Source: JBKEBQ01 sp047973225 (lineage in GTDB: Bacteria; Bacillota_I; Bacilli_A; Erysipelotrichales; Erysipelotrichaceae). From it: a stretch of 48,479 nt of DNA. Shown one piece after another: positions 15,235-23,409 of the stretch. Under the pieces are notes generated by a model that was not told the DNA's origin, made no database searches, and saw only the letters and a program-made list of their open reading frames with translations. The stretch's first letter is position 1; every line of letters starts with the position of its first letter. The position numbers and the translations under genes were made by a program. The DNA lies in contig JBKEBQ010000046.1 of NCBI GenBank assembly GCA_047973225.1, forward strand, positions 1 to 48,479, given 5' to 3'.

Positions 15235-16254
15235 ATGAAAAAAGGAAAAATTGCACTTGTTTTGAGTATGTTGATTTTGTTTGTTGCATGTTTTGGATAT
15301 ATGGTATCAAACTATACTGACCCATTAGCACGCTATCCATATGCAAATGAAGAAAATCGAGATATGATTTTAACCTATATGGATGATCGAGATATAGATT
15401 TTATTATTTCACAAAAGATAAAACCTGATGTGTTTTTGATGTTCATTGAACTTGAAGGTTTTCAAACAAAAAATTGTCAATTTTATTATAACGCATATAT
15501 GATAAGAGAGAATGATCCAAGTTATATTGTTTCATTTGTCAATACTTATCGTGAAAACTTTGGTCTTTTGTCCATGGAGTTGCTATTAAAAAATTACACA
15601 TATGAAGCATTGGTTAGTTTTTATGATGAAACGAGTGATAAATATATTGAAGATGCGAAATTGGTTCTTGACCCTTCGTATTTATTGACTACAATCACAA
15701 AGTCAAGAACACTGTGGCAGTATGAACCATCATCACTTTTAGCTGTTGATACTAATGTGTTTGTGAATTCTTCTACTATTGAAGGGCAATCACAAGTATT
15801 GTTACAAGAAGTAGTGCATAAACCATTAAAAGCATTATCCCAAGCACTCAACATGAAATTTGATAAAAAGGATGGAGGTTTGGTTTTAACAAGTGGTTAT
15901 GTTTCTTTTGCGGATCAAGTGAAGTTGTATAATGAGGCTGTTTTGCAATATGAATTTAATGATTTACAAAAATATATAGATTATCCAGGGCAAAGTGAAC
16001 AACAATTGGGATATACTTTAAAATTTAGCATCCCCACGGTAGCAGATTCTACAAAAATTGCAGAAAGTGAACAAGTTATATGGTTGTTAGAACATGCTTA
16101 TGAATATGGGTTTATTATTCGCTACCCGAAAGCATATGAAGCGGAAACGAATAAGCAATATCAGCCATTGACGTTGCGCTATGTAGGAGAAAAAGCAGCA
16201 AAAACGATGCAAGAAGAAAAAATTCCGCTGGAATCTTATGAGGAGAATGACTAG
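15235..16254 (+). CDS. VanY/DacB-like D,D-carboxypeptidase fold, catalytically degenerate
   Basis: A 339-residue exported protein with an N-terminal membrane anchor (about residues 5-25), an unrecognised domain (about 30-180) and a VanY-type C-terminal domain. The VanY landmarks are all present: SGYVSFADQ (220-228), YPGQSEQQLGYTLKF (250-264), YGFIIRYPKAYEAET and LRYVGEKAA. But the four residues that make the family active are replaced: zinc ligand His is Gln256, zinc ligand Asp is Lys263, catalytic Glu is Gln310, and zinc ligand His is Thr313. It should not hydrolyse D-Ala-D-Ala termini; it may bind peptidoglycan or regulate another enzyme. The frame is intact, which argues against a decaying pseudogene. 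Confidence 0.75.
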   Translation: MKKGKIALVLSMLILFVACFGYMVSNYTDPLARYPYANEENRDMILTYMDDRDIDFIISQKIKPDVFLMFIELEGFQTKNCQFYYNAYMIRENDPSYIVSFVNTYRENFGLLSMELLLKNYTYEALVSFYDETSDKYIEDAKLVLDPSYLLTTITKSRTLWQYEPSSLLAVDTNVFVNSSTIEGQSQVLLQEVVHKPLKALSQALNMKFDKKDGGLVLTSGYVSFADQVKLYNEAVLQYEFNDLQKYIDYPGQSEQQLGYTLKFSIPTVADSTKIAESEQVIWLLEHAYEYGFIIRYPKAYEAETNKQYQPLTLRYVGEKAAKTMQEEKIPLESYEEND

Positions 16255-16285
16255 AGCATTTTTTTTCTCAATTACGGATGGAATA

Positions 16286-16294
16286 TGGTAAAAT
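16286..16294 (+). promoter_or_regulatory. Extended -10 promoter of the polA operon
   Basis: TGGTAAAAT, about 24 bases before the polA start, followed by the AAAGGTGG ribosome binding site. Confidence 0.45.
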
Positions 16295-16317
16295 GAAGAA
16301 TACAAAGGTGGTAATTT

Positions 16318-18903
16318 ATGAGTTGTGAAATTTTATTGATTGATGGAAATGCGGTGTTGTTTAAAGCATACTATGCAACGTATAGTGGAGCAAATATGCG
16401 TACGCAAAATGGCATTTCAACAAATGCAGTATATGGATTTGTGAATATGATAAACAAAGCGATCAAGAAACTTGATCCAGAATATGTCATGGTGGCATGG
16501 GATAGTGGCAAGCCAACGTTTCGCCACGAACAATTTCATGAATATAAAGGAACAAGAAAAAAATTAGATCCAGAATTAAAAATGCAATTTCCAATTGTAC
16601 GTGAATATTTGGATGCTTATGGTATTTATCGTTATGAACAGGATGGTATTGAAGCAGATGATATCATTGGCACCTTAGCCAAACGCTTTCCAGAAAAGAA
16701 AGTACACATTCTTTCGAGTGATAGGGATCTTTTACAATTGATTGATGGAACAACCGATGTTTTATTAATGAAAAAAGGAATAAGCGAAATGATTCTTATG
16801 AATGAGCATGAGCTTATGGAGCGTAAAGAAGTAGAACCTTGGCAAATTATTGAAATGAAAGGCTTGATGGGAGATACTTCGGACAACATTCCAGGAGTAA
16901 AAGGTATAGGTGAAAAAACCGCACTAAAGCTTTTACAAGAGTATGAGAGTATTGATGGGGTGTATGCGCACATACATGAAATAAAAGGAAAACTACAAGA
17001 GAAATTAGTAGCAGGGAAAGATATGGCATACGTATCCAAAAGCTTGGCAACGATCAAATTGGATTGCGCGATTGAGGCGAACCTTGCGGATTTCAAATTC
17101 CAAAAACATGTGGAACGTTTGAATGACTTTTTTCTAAAATATGAAATGCACTCGTTGATACAGAAAGTGGAAGCTAGCGAAGTGGATGACAATATCGCAA
17201 TCGAAGTGATCGAAACCTTACGAGATGATATGCTTAGGAAGGATAACATCTTTCTTCTTTTGGATTATGACAATGGTGCTTTTTATAATGCCCAATTATA
17301 TGGAATGGCATTTTGTATAGATGAACAATATTATTACATGGATAAAGAACATATGTTGCTGGATAAAAACATTCACATTTTTTTGTCTAATTCAACGTTA
17401 AGAGGTTATGATGTGAAAAAGATGTATCATTTATTTCATCGTTATGGTTTTTCGTTTCAGGACTTTCAATATGATTTAAAGCTATCCGCATTTTTAGTCG
17501 ATAGTAATGTAAGTAATATACGTAAACTTTATCAAAGTTATCATATGCAGGTATCTTTTGGCAAGGAAGATGTGTATGGGAAAACAAATAAGTATAAGAA
17601 TGTAAACCAAAAAGATCAATTGTCTTATATTTCAAAACAGCTTCATGCTTTTTGTTTAATTGATCAGCAGGTAGAAAAGCAATTGCTTGCATTGGGTCTA
17701 GAAGCATTGCTTTATGATATTGAAATGCCATTGACAAAAATCCTTTATGAAATGGAACAAACGGGGATTACAACCTCTAAGAAGGTTTTACAAGATATTG
17801 AAAAAAAGATGTTGAACAAATTGCTCGTTATTGAAAAGCGTGTTTATGAGCTATGTGATAAGGAGTTCAATATAAATTCACCCAAACAATTAGCGGCAAT
17901 ATTGTTTGATGATTTGGGATTACCAAGTGGCAAAAAACGCAGTACGTCCATTGATGTGTTGGAAAAATTACAGGGTAGTCATCCCATTATAGATGAATTG
18001 ATTTCCTACCGTAAATATCAAAAAATAAATTCTACATATGCTGAGGGTTTACAAAAACACATTTTGGCGGATGGAAAAATTCACACTGTATTTAATCAAG
18101 CATTAGCACAAACAGGACGCCTATCATCAAGTGAGCCAAACTTGCAAAATTTATCAATTAAAGATGAAGAAGCAAGAGAAATCAGAAAGGCCTTTATTGC
18201 TAGTCCAGGGAATGTTTTATATGCAACAGATTATTCCCAAATTGAGCTTCGTATGCTTGCGCATATGGCTGAGGAAACCGAGATGATAGATGCTTTTAAT
18301 CACAAGGTTGATATTCATACAAAAACAGCAATGTTGATCTTTGGTGTTGCACAAGATAGCGTTACTGCCTCAATGCGTCGGGAAGCAAAAACAGTAAATT
18401 TTGGTATGGTTTATGGACAAACACAGTTTGGCTTATCTGCTGAGTTAAAAATTTCGATGAACGATGCAAAAGATTTTATGGATGCGTATTTTACGTCATA
18501 TCCAAAAATTAAAGTTTTTATGGAGAGACAAATTGCATTTTGTAAGGAACATAGCTATGTTGAAACGATGTTTCATCGTCGACGCACAATTCATGAAATC
18601 AATGATAAGGATTATATGATGCGTGAGTTTGCGAAACGTGCAGCAATGAATGCTCCCATTCAAGGGAGTGCTGCTGATTTGATGAAGTTGGCAATGATAA
18701 AGTGTGCAAAATTGCTAAAAGAAAAAGGTTTGAAAAGCAAAATGATCCTCCAAATTCATGATGAGTTGGTATTTGATGTTGTAGAAGAAGAACGCCAAAG
18801 TTTGGCTGCGATCGTTTCGGAAGCAATGGAGCATGTATATGCATTAAAGGTTCCACTTGTTGCCGATGGTGTATTCGCGGATAATTATTATGAGGCGAAA
18901 TAA
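16318..18903 (+). CDS. polA: DNA polymerase I
   Basis: An 861-residue family A polymerase for Okazaki fragment processing and repair. Residues 1-290 are the 5' nuclease (LLIDGNAVLFKAYYA, EADDIIGTLA, LMGDTSDNIPGVKGIGEKTA). Residues about 300-460 are a 3'-5' exonuclease-like domain without the catalytic acidic residues, as in Bacillus Pol I, so proofreading is not expected. The polymerase domain holds motif A (TDYSQIELRMLAHMAEE), motif B (RREAKTVNFGMVYGQTQFG) and motif C (QIHDELVF). It heads a tight five-gene block, with fpg beginning two bases after its stop. Confidence 0.97.
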   Translation: MSCEILLIDGNAVLFKAYYATYSGANMRTQNGISTNAVYGFVNMINKAIKKLDPEYVMVAWDSGKPTFRHEQFHEYKGTRKKLDPELKMQFPIVREYLDAYGIYRYEQDGIEADDIIGTLAKRFPEKKVHILSSDRDLLQLIDGTTDVLLMKKGISEMILMNEHELMERKEVEPWQIIEMKGLMGDTSDNIPGVKGIGEKTALKLLQEYESIDGVYAHIHEIKGKLQEKLVAGKDMAYVSKSLATIKLDCAIEANLADFKFQKHVERLNDFFLKYEMHSLIQKVEASEVDDNIAIEVIETLRDDMLRKDNIFLLLDYDNGAFYNAQLYGMAFCIDEQYYYMDKEHMLLDKNIHIFLSNSTLRGYDVKKMYHLFHRYGFSFQDFQYDLKLSAFLVDSNVSNIRKLYQSYHMQVSFGKEDVYGKTNKYKNVNQKDQLSYISKQLHAFCLIDQQVEKQLLALGLEALLYDIEMPLTKILYEMEQTGITTSKKVLQDIEKKMLNKLLVIEKRVYELCDKEFNINSPKQLAAILFDDLGLPSGKKRSTSIDVLEKLQGSHPIIDELISYRKYQKINSTYAEGLQKHILADGKIHTVFNQALAQTGRLSSSEPNLQNLSIKDEEAREIRKAFIASPGNVLYATDYSQIELRMLAHMAEETEMIDAFNHKVDIHTKTAMLIFGVAQDSVTASMRREAKTVNFGMVYGQTQFGLSAELKISMNDAKDFMDAYFTSYPKIKVFMERQIAFCKEHSYVETMFHRRRTIHEINDKDYMMREFAKRAAMNAPIQGSAADLMKLAMIKCAKLLKEKGLKSKMILQIHDELVFDVVEEERQSLAAIVSEAMEHVYALKVPLVADGVFADNYYEAK

Positions 18904-18905
18904 AG

Positions 18906-19739
18906 ATGCCAGAATTGCCAGAGGTTGAAACCGTTGTAAGAACTTTAGAATATCAATTACAAAATATAGAAATTAGCGATGTACAAATCACTTATGAAAA
19001 GGTGATTGACAATGTTGCAAGCAGCCTTTTTATAGAACGCTTAAAAGGACAGTGTTTTCGCGAGTATAAACGTCTTGGAAAATATCTGATTTTTGTTTTG
19101 GATGATGTTGTTTTGATCGCGCACATGCGTATGGAAGGAAAGTTTTTTGTGCGACAGCAAAAGAAAGACTACGACAAAAAGCATGTGCATATTCGTTTTA
19201 TTCTTGGCGATACAAGAGTATTGCATTATCATGATACACGTAAGTTTGGACGCTTTTATCTCTATCCTAAACAAATGCCAATGTTTCAATATACGTGTTT
19301 TAAAAACGTAGGATACGATGTTTTTGATGAGCGTGTGAATGGCGCATATATTTATCAACATGCAAAGCACAGAAAAATTACGATAAAACAGTTTTTGTTG
19401 GATCAGCGTGTAGTCGCAGGGATCGGCAATATTTATGCAGATGAAATTTGTTTTCGAATCAAGATACATCCACAAACAAAGGTATATCGTCTTTCTAAAA
19501 GGGATTGTGAAAATATTTTAATGGCGGCAAGGTACATATTGACCGGGGCAATCAAAGCGGGAGGAACAACGATTCGCTCGTACACATCAAGTTTGGGTGT
19601 TGATGGGCGCTTTCAATTGGAATTAAAAGTACATAATCGACAAGGAGAAGCGTGTTATCAATGTGGAACAACACTAAAAAAAATAGTTATCGGAGGTAGA
19701 GGAACATGCTTTTGCAAACAATGCCAACAGAGAAAGTAA
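18906..19739 (+). CDS. fpg: Formamidopyrimidine-DNA glycosylase
   Basis: A 277-residue Fpg/MutM that removes oxidised purines such as 8-oxoguanine. The protein begins MPELPEVETVV, and the catalytic N-terminal proline and Glu (P2, E3 after Met removal) are present. The helix-two-turn-helix motif is GIGNIYADEICF near residue 174. The C-terminal zinc finger is CYQCGTTLKKIVIGGRGTCF followed by CKQC, with four cysteines. It lies between polA and coaE as in Bacillus. Its 3' end overlaps coaE by 34 bases. Confidence 0.95.
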   Translation: MPELPEVETVVRTLEYQLQNIEISDVQITYEKVIDNVASSLFIERLKGQCFREYKRLGKYLIFVLDDVVLIAHMRMEGKFFVRQQKKDYDKKHVHIRFILGDTRVLHYHDTRKFGRFYLYPKQMPMFQYTCFKNVGYDVFDERVNGAYIYQHAKHRKITIKQFLLDQRVVAGIGNIYADEICFRIKIHPQTKVYRLSKRDCENILMAARYILTGAIKAGGTTIRSYTSSLGVDGRFQLELKVHNRQGEACYQCGTTLKKIVIGGRGTCFCKQCQQRK

Positions 19740-20323
19740 AAAAAATTGTAATTACGGGAACGATGGGTTCGGGAAAAAGTTTTGTGTGTAATATCTTAAA
19801 AGAAAAAGGATATCCGATTTTAGATTTGGATCAAGTAGCCGCTAAAATTAGAGAAAAAGAGAATGTGAAACAAGAGATTATTGCATGCTTTGGTGAAATG
19901 ATTGTGAATGAGAAAAAAGAAATTCAAAATGATAAATTGAGTGCTCTTATTTTTAAAGATAGCACAAAGCGCCATCAATTGGAGGCGATTCTTCATCAAC
20001 GTGTTTACGATGAAATGCTTTTCTTTTTTGAATCGCATTTTTTTTCAAAAATGGTGATAGTTGAAATGGCAATGGTTTTTGAATTTGGATGGGAAAATTA
20101 TTTTGATTCAATTTGGCTTGTTAGCAGTGAAGATAACATTGCTATGGATAGATTAACGCATAAGCGGGGATATACAAAGGAAAAAGCGAAAGCTATTTTA
20201 CATACACAAATCAGCAATATTGATAAACGTAATCGTGCAGATTATGTTATTATGAACAATGAAGACATATATGCAGTTGAAAAACAGCTACAAATTATTT
20301 TAGAAAAGGAAGTATCATGTTAA
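19706..20323 (+). CDS. coaE: Dephospho-CoA kinase
   Basis: A 205-residue P-loop kinase for the last step of coenzyme A synthesis, phosphorylating the 3'-hydroxyl of dephospho-CoA. The Walker A motif is GTMGSGKS near residue 16; LDLDQVAAKIREK and the DRLTHKRGYTKEKA lid region also match the family. The start at 19706 is supported by GGAGG nine bases upstream, inside fpg. It therefore overlaps fpg by 34 bases, and it overlaps dnaB by seven, which suggests translational coupling along the block. Confidence 0.9.
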   Translation: MLLQTMPTEKVKKIVITGTMGSGKSFVCNILKEKGYPILDLDQVAAKIREKENVKQEIIACFGEMIVNEKKEIQNDKLSALIFKDSTKRHQLEAILHQRVYDEMLFFFESHFFSKMVIVEMAMVFEFGWENYFDSIWLVSSEDNIAMDRLTHKRGYTKEKAKAILHTQISNIDKRNRADYVIMNNEDIYAVEKQLQIILEKEVSC

Positions 20324-21456
20324 AGATTGAGGATAAAATAAAAGTTGAAATACATGAAGAAATCCATGAGCGTGCTTATGATATTTTAACGATGCTGTAT
20401 CAACCGTTGATAAAAGCGAAAGCGTTTCTGCTTTATTTTTTACTTTTGTCTTTATACAAACAAAAAGCAAGTTTTGAAAACCACTTAATTTTATGCAAAC
20501 TAAGTGGTTTTAGTATTGAAGTAATCGAAGAAGCACGACAGGAATTGGAAAAATTTTTATTGTTGAAAACATATTATAATCAAGAAAAAAGACAATATAT
20601 TTATGTTTTGATCGCTCCAAAAGAGGGAAAGGAGTTTTTAAAGCATGAATTGTTTGGTCGCTACTATGTAACGGTGGTGGGCGAAGATGTAACAAAATTT
20701 CAAAAGAAAACATTTTCTTTTACACATATGAATAAAGAAGGATATAAAGATATTTCTAAGCCGATTACTAATGTTTTGAAAAATGATTGGAATGAAGCGT
20801 ATGAGGATGCTTATCGTAAAATTCAAGAGGGCATCAAGCGAGAAGAAATGCCGAAACAAATTTTATTCAATTATGATGTTTTTTTAAAGGAATATGATGC
20901 GATATGGCCCAAGCGCAAACGCACCCAAAAACTATTAGATAGTGTTGGTGAAATTGCAACGGTATATGGGATTAGTGCAACAGCTATGCGTAACTTAGTC
21001 AATCGCTCGCTTGATGAAAAAGGGAATTTATCAATAGACACATTAAAGGAGCGCGCACTTCATTCACGCGCAAAATATGAGTCAAGTGAAAAAAACCCTT
21101 ATAAATTACCACCGGTGAGGTTTTTGCAAATGAAACAAGAAGGTACGCCAGTATCCAAATCTGATCAAGAGACGATTCGGATGTTATTGCAAGAATATCG
21201 TTTACCTGTGGAAGTATGTAATGTATTGATTGAATATGTTCTAGAACAAAATCAGCAACGTTTTATTCGCAATTATGTAATGAGCATCGCAAGCAGTTGG
21301 GTACGAGCACATATTGATACCTATGAAAAGGCGGTTGGGTTTATTCAAGATCCAACTGTGCTGAGCAAAAAAGTGGTGTCCCTTCCACAAAAAGATCAAG
21401 AAATTAGTGATGAAGAGTATCATGCAGCATTGAAAAGACTAGGAGTGGAGTCATGA
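20317..21456 (+). CDS. dnaB: Replication initiation and membrane attachment protein DnaB
   Basis: A 379-residue Firmicutes DnaB/DnaD-superfamily primosomal protein, which helps load the replicative helicase at oriC and at restart sites. The N-terminal half matches the DnaB winged-helix dimerisation region; the C-terminal DnaD-like helical repeat includes EYRLPVEVCNVLIEYVLEQN near residue 290 and a basic tail. Sequence motifs in this family are weak, and much of the assignment comes from position directly ahead of dnaI in the polA-fpg-coaE block, as in Bacillus subtilis. There is no nrdR gene between coaE and dnaB, unlike Bacillus. Confidence 0.85.
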   Translation: MLKIEDKIKVEIHEEIHERAYDILTMLYQPLIKAKAFLLYFLLLSLYKQKASFENHLILCKLSGFSIEVIEEARQELEKFLLLKTYYNQEKRQYIYVLIAPKEGKEFLKHELFGRYYVTVVGEDVTKFQKKTFSFTHMNKEGYKDISKPITNVLKNDWNEAYEDAYRKIQEGIKREEMPKQILFNYDVFLKEYDAIWPKRKRTQKLLDSVGEIATVYGISATAMRNLVNRSLDEKGNLSIDTLKERALHSRAKYESSEKNPYKLPPVRFLQMKQEGTPVSKSDQETIRMLLQEYRLPVEVCNVLIEYVLEQNQQRFIRNYVMSIASSWVRAHIDTYEKAVGFIQDPTVLSKKVVSLPQKDQEISDEEYHAALKRLGVES

Positions 21457-22388
21457 GAAAAGAACAATTCGCATATAAACCCAGCGACACGATGGAACAA
21501 GAACGCAAAGAGCTTGTGAAACAGTTGTTAAAGTTAACTACAATACAGACGTTTTTGCGTCGTTTTTCTCTTAATGAACAATTTGTGAAAGACAATGCTT
21601 ATCAATTAAAAGAATATTCAAAAAAACAGCACCTGTGTAAAGGTTGTTTGGGTTTAGGGTATTGTAAGCAAGAGCGTACCGGTTATCTTTTATCACCGCA
21701 TTATGATGATGATTTAACTTTTTCATATCTTCCTTGTAAGTTTAAAGAGGAAGAGCATCATAAAGTTGCTCATCAACACTATATCATTTTGAATCATTTG
21801 AGTTTGCAACAAATGCAGACATCTTTGAAAACAACAAAGATCGATTGTGACAACAAATATTTCGTGATGATCATGGATGCGTTAAACGAAATCTTAAAGC
21901 AAAAAAAAGCACAAGGACTTTATTTGTATGGAGAACCTGGCGTAGGGAAAACATATTTATTAAGTGCGTTTGCAAATGACTATGCTCGAAATGCGAAAAA
22001 AGTTGCTTTTGTTCATGTTCCCACGATGATTGCAGATTTGAAAATGATGATGCAAGATAATCGAGCGTTTCGACGTTATGTGCACACATTACGAACAATT
22101 GATTGTTTAATTCTTGATGACATTGGCGGAGAAAGTGCTTCTTCTTGGAGTCGAGATGACATATTATTACCAATTTTGAATGAGCGAATGGAACATCATC
22201 GTCAAAGCTTTTTCACGAGCAATTATAGTATTGCAAATTTAGAAAAGTTCTATGCTTTAAAAAGTAAGCAAGTGAACGATATAACAGGTGCTAAAAGATT
22301 AGTGGAAAGAATTCGTGCAATAAGTAAACAATTCCAATTAAAAGGAATGAATCGAAGAGTAAAAACAGTGGAAATTGACTGCGGATAA
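21453..22388 (+). CDS. dnaI: Primosomal helicase loader DnaI
   Basis: A 311-residue AAA+ ATPase that loads the replicative helicase together with DnaB. The N-terminal domain contains the zinc-binding cysteines in HLCKGCLGLGYCKQ near residue 65. The ATPase domain has Walker A YGEPGVGKTYLL near 160, Walker B CLILDDIGGES near 215, and sensor 1 FFTSNYS. The C-terminus has the arginine-rich AKRLVERIRA. It overlaps dnaB by four bases (ATGA). The pfkA promoter lies just after its stop. Confidence 0.93.
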   Translation: MRKEQFAYKPSDTMEQERKELVKQLLKLTTIQTFLRRFSLNEQFVKDNAYQLKEYSKKQHLCKGCLGLGYCKQERTGYLLSPHYDDDLTFSYLPCKFKEEEHHKVAHQHYIILNHLSLQQMQTSLKTTKIDCDNKYFVMIMDALNEILKQKKAQGLYLYGEPGVGKTYLLSAFANDYARNAKKVAFVHVPTMIADLKMMMQDNRAFRRYVHTLRTIDCLILDDIGGESASSWSRDDILLPILNERMEHHRQSFFTSNYSIANLEKFYALKSKQVNDITGAKRLVERIRAISKQFQLKGMNRRVKTVEIDCG

Positions 22389-22397
22389 TGGTATAGT
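22389..22397 (+). promoter_or_regulatory. Extended -10 promoter of pfkA-pyk
   Basis: TGGTATAGT, directly after the dnaI stop codon and about 35 bases before the pfkA start. TTGACT at 22375 is too close to serve as its -35. Confidence 0.45.
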
Positions 22398-22431
22398 TTT
22401 ATAAGTATGAGAATTGGAGTGAGGTATTTTG

Positions 22432-23394
22432 ATGATTAAAAAAATTGGTGTTTTAACATCTGGAGGAGATGCTCCAGGAATGAATGCAGCAATCCGTGCT
22501 GTCACAAGAGTAGGGACCAGTATCGGTTTAGAAGTATATGGGATTTATGATGGATATCGGGGCATGGTGGAAGGCCATATAAAACCACTCACACGCGATA
22601 GTGTTTCGGATATTTTGGATCGTGGTGGCACCATTTTAGGTTCTGCACGGTTGCCAGAGTTTAAGGATATTGAAGTTCGTAAGAAAGCTGTGGAACAATT
22701 ACAAAAACATGAAATCGAAGCCGTGGTTGTGATTGGTGGTGATGGTAGTTATCGAGGTGCGTTGGCATTAACAGAGATGGGAATCAATTGCATTGGTTTA
22801 CCAGGTACCATTGATAATGATATTTCCAGTACGGATGAAACGATAGGGTTTAATACGGCACTACAAACCGTTGTTGAAGCTGTTGATAAATTACGGGATA
22901 CATCTAGCTCACATCATCGTTGTTCCATTGTGGAAGTCATGGGAAATCGCTGTGGTGATTTGGCATTATATTCAGGAATTAGCAGTGGTGCAGAAATTGT
23001 GATTACATCTTCTACAGGATTTGAAGAAGGCGAAGTTTTAAATCGTTTACGAGAATTTGATTTGGTAAAGAAAAAAAACCATGCTTTGGTCGTTATATCA
23101 GAGAAGATAACCGATGTTGAAATGTTTGCTAGAAAGGTATCACAGTTTACAGGTTTCTCTGGAAGGGCGACTATCTTAGGACATGTGCAGCGTGGTGGAT
23201 CGCCAACGCCAAATGATCGTGTGCTTGCATCGCGGATGGGTGAAAAAGCAGTTGATTTATTAATGCAGGGAATCGGCGGTCAATGCATTGGTTCGCAACA
23301 AGGTAACATCGTAGGAGTGCCTATTGAAGAAGCACTTCATATGCCAGCAAAATCAAGAAAAGATTTACAAAATTTATTTGATCGTTTAGTTTAA
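22432..23394 (+). CDS. pfkA: 6-phosphofructokinase
   Basis: A 320-residue ATP-dependent phosphofructokinase that converts fructose-6-phosphate to fructose-1,6-bisphosphate. Motifs are GVLTSGGDAPGMNAAIRA at the start, the ATP loop GGDGSYRGA near residue 101, the catalytic PGTIDNDI near 124, MGNRCGDLAL near 168, and GHVQRGGSPTPNDR near 249. I chose ATG 22432, which gives 320 residues as in E. coli and good spacing from GTGAGG; a TTG one codon earlier is less likely. It is followed after 15 bases by pyk, the usual glycolytic pair. Confidence 0.96.
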   Translation: MIKKIGVLTSGGDAPGMNAAIRAVTRVGTSIGLEVYGIYDGYRGMVEGHIKPLTRDSVSDILDRGGTILGSARLPEFKDIEVRKKAVEQLQKHEIEAVVVIGGDGSYRGALALTEMGINCIGLPGTIDNDISSTDETIGFNTALQTVVEAVDKLRDTSSSHHRCSIVEVMGNRCGDLALYSGISSGAEIVITSSTGFEEGEVLNRLREFDLVKKKNHALVVISEKITDVEMFARKVSQFTGFSGRATILGHVQRGGSPTPNDRVLASRMGEKAVDLLMQGIGGQCIGSQQGNIVGVPIEEALHMPAKSRKDLQNLFDRLV

Positions 23395-23409
23395 TGATAG
23401 GGAGGAAAT

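Noticed and set aside
17200..17750. Active 3'-5' proofreading domain in PolA
   Set aside because: The region keeps the domain length but shows no conserved acidic exonuclease motifs, as in other Firmicutes Pol I.
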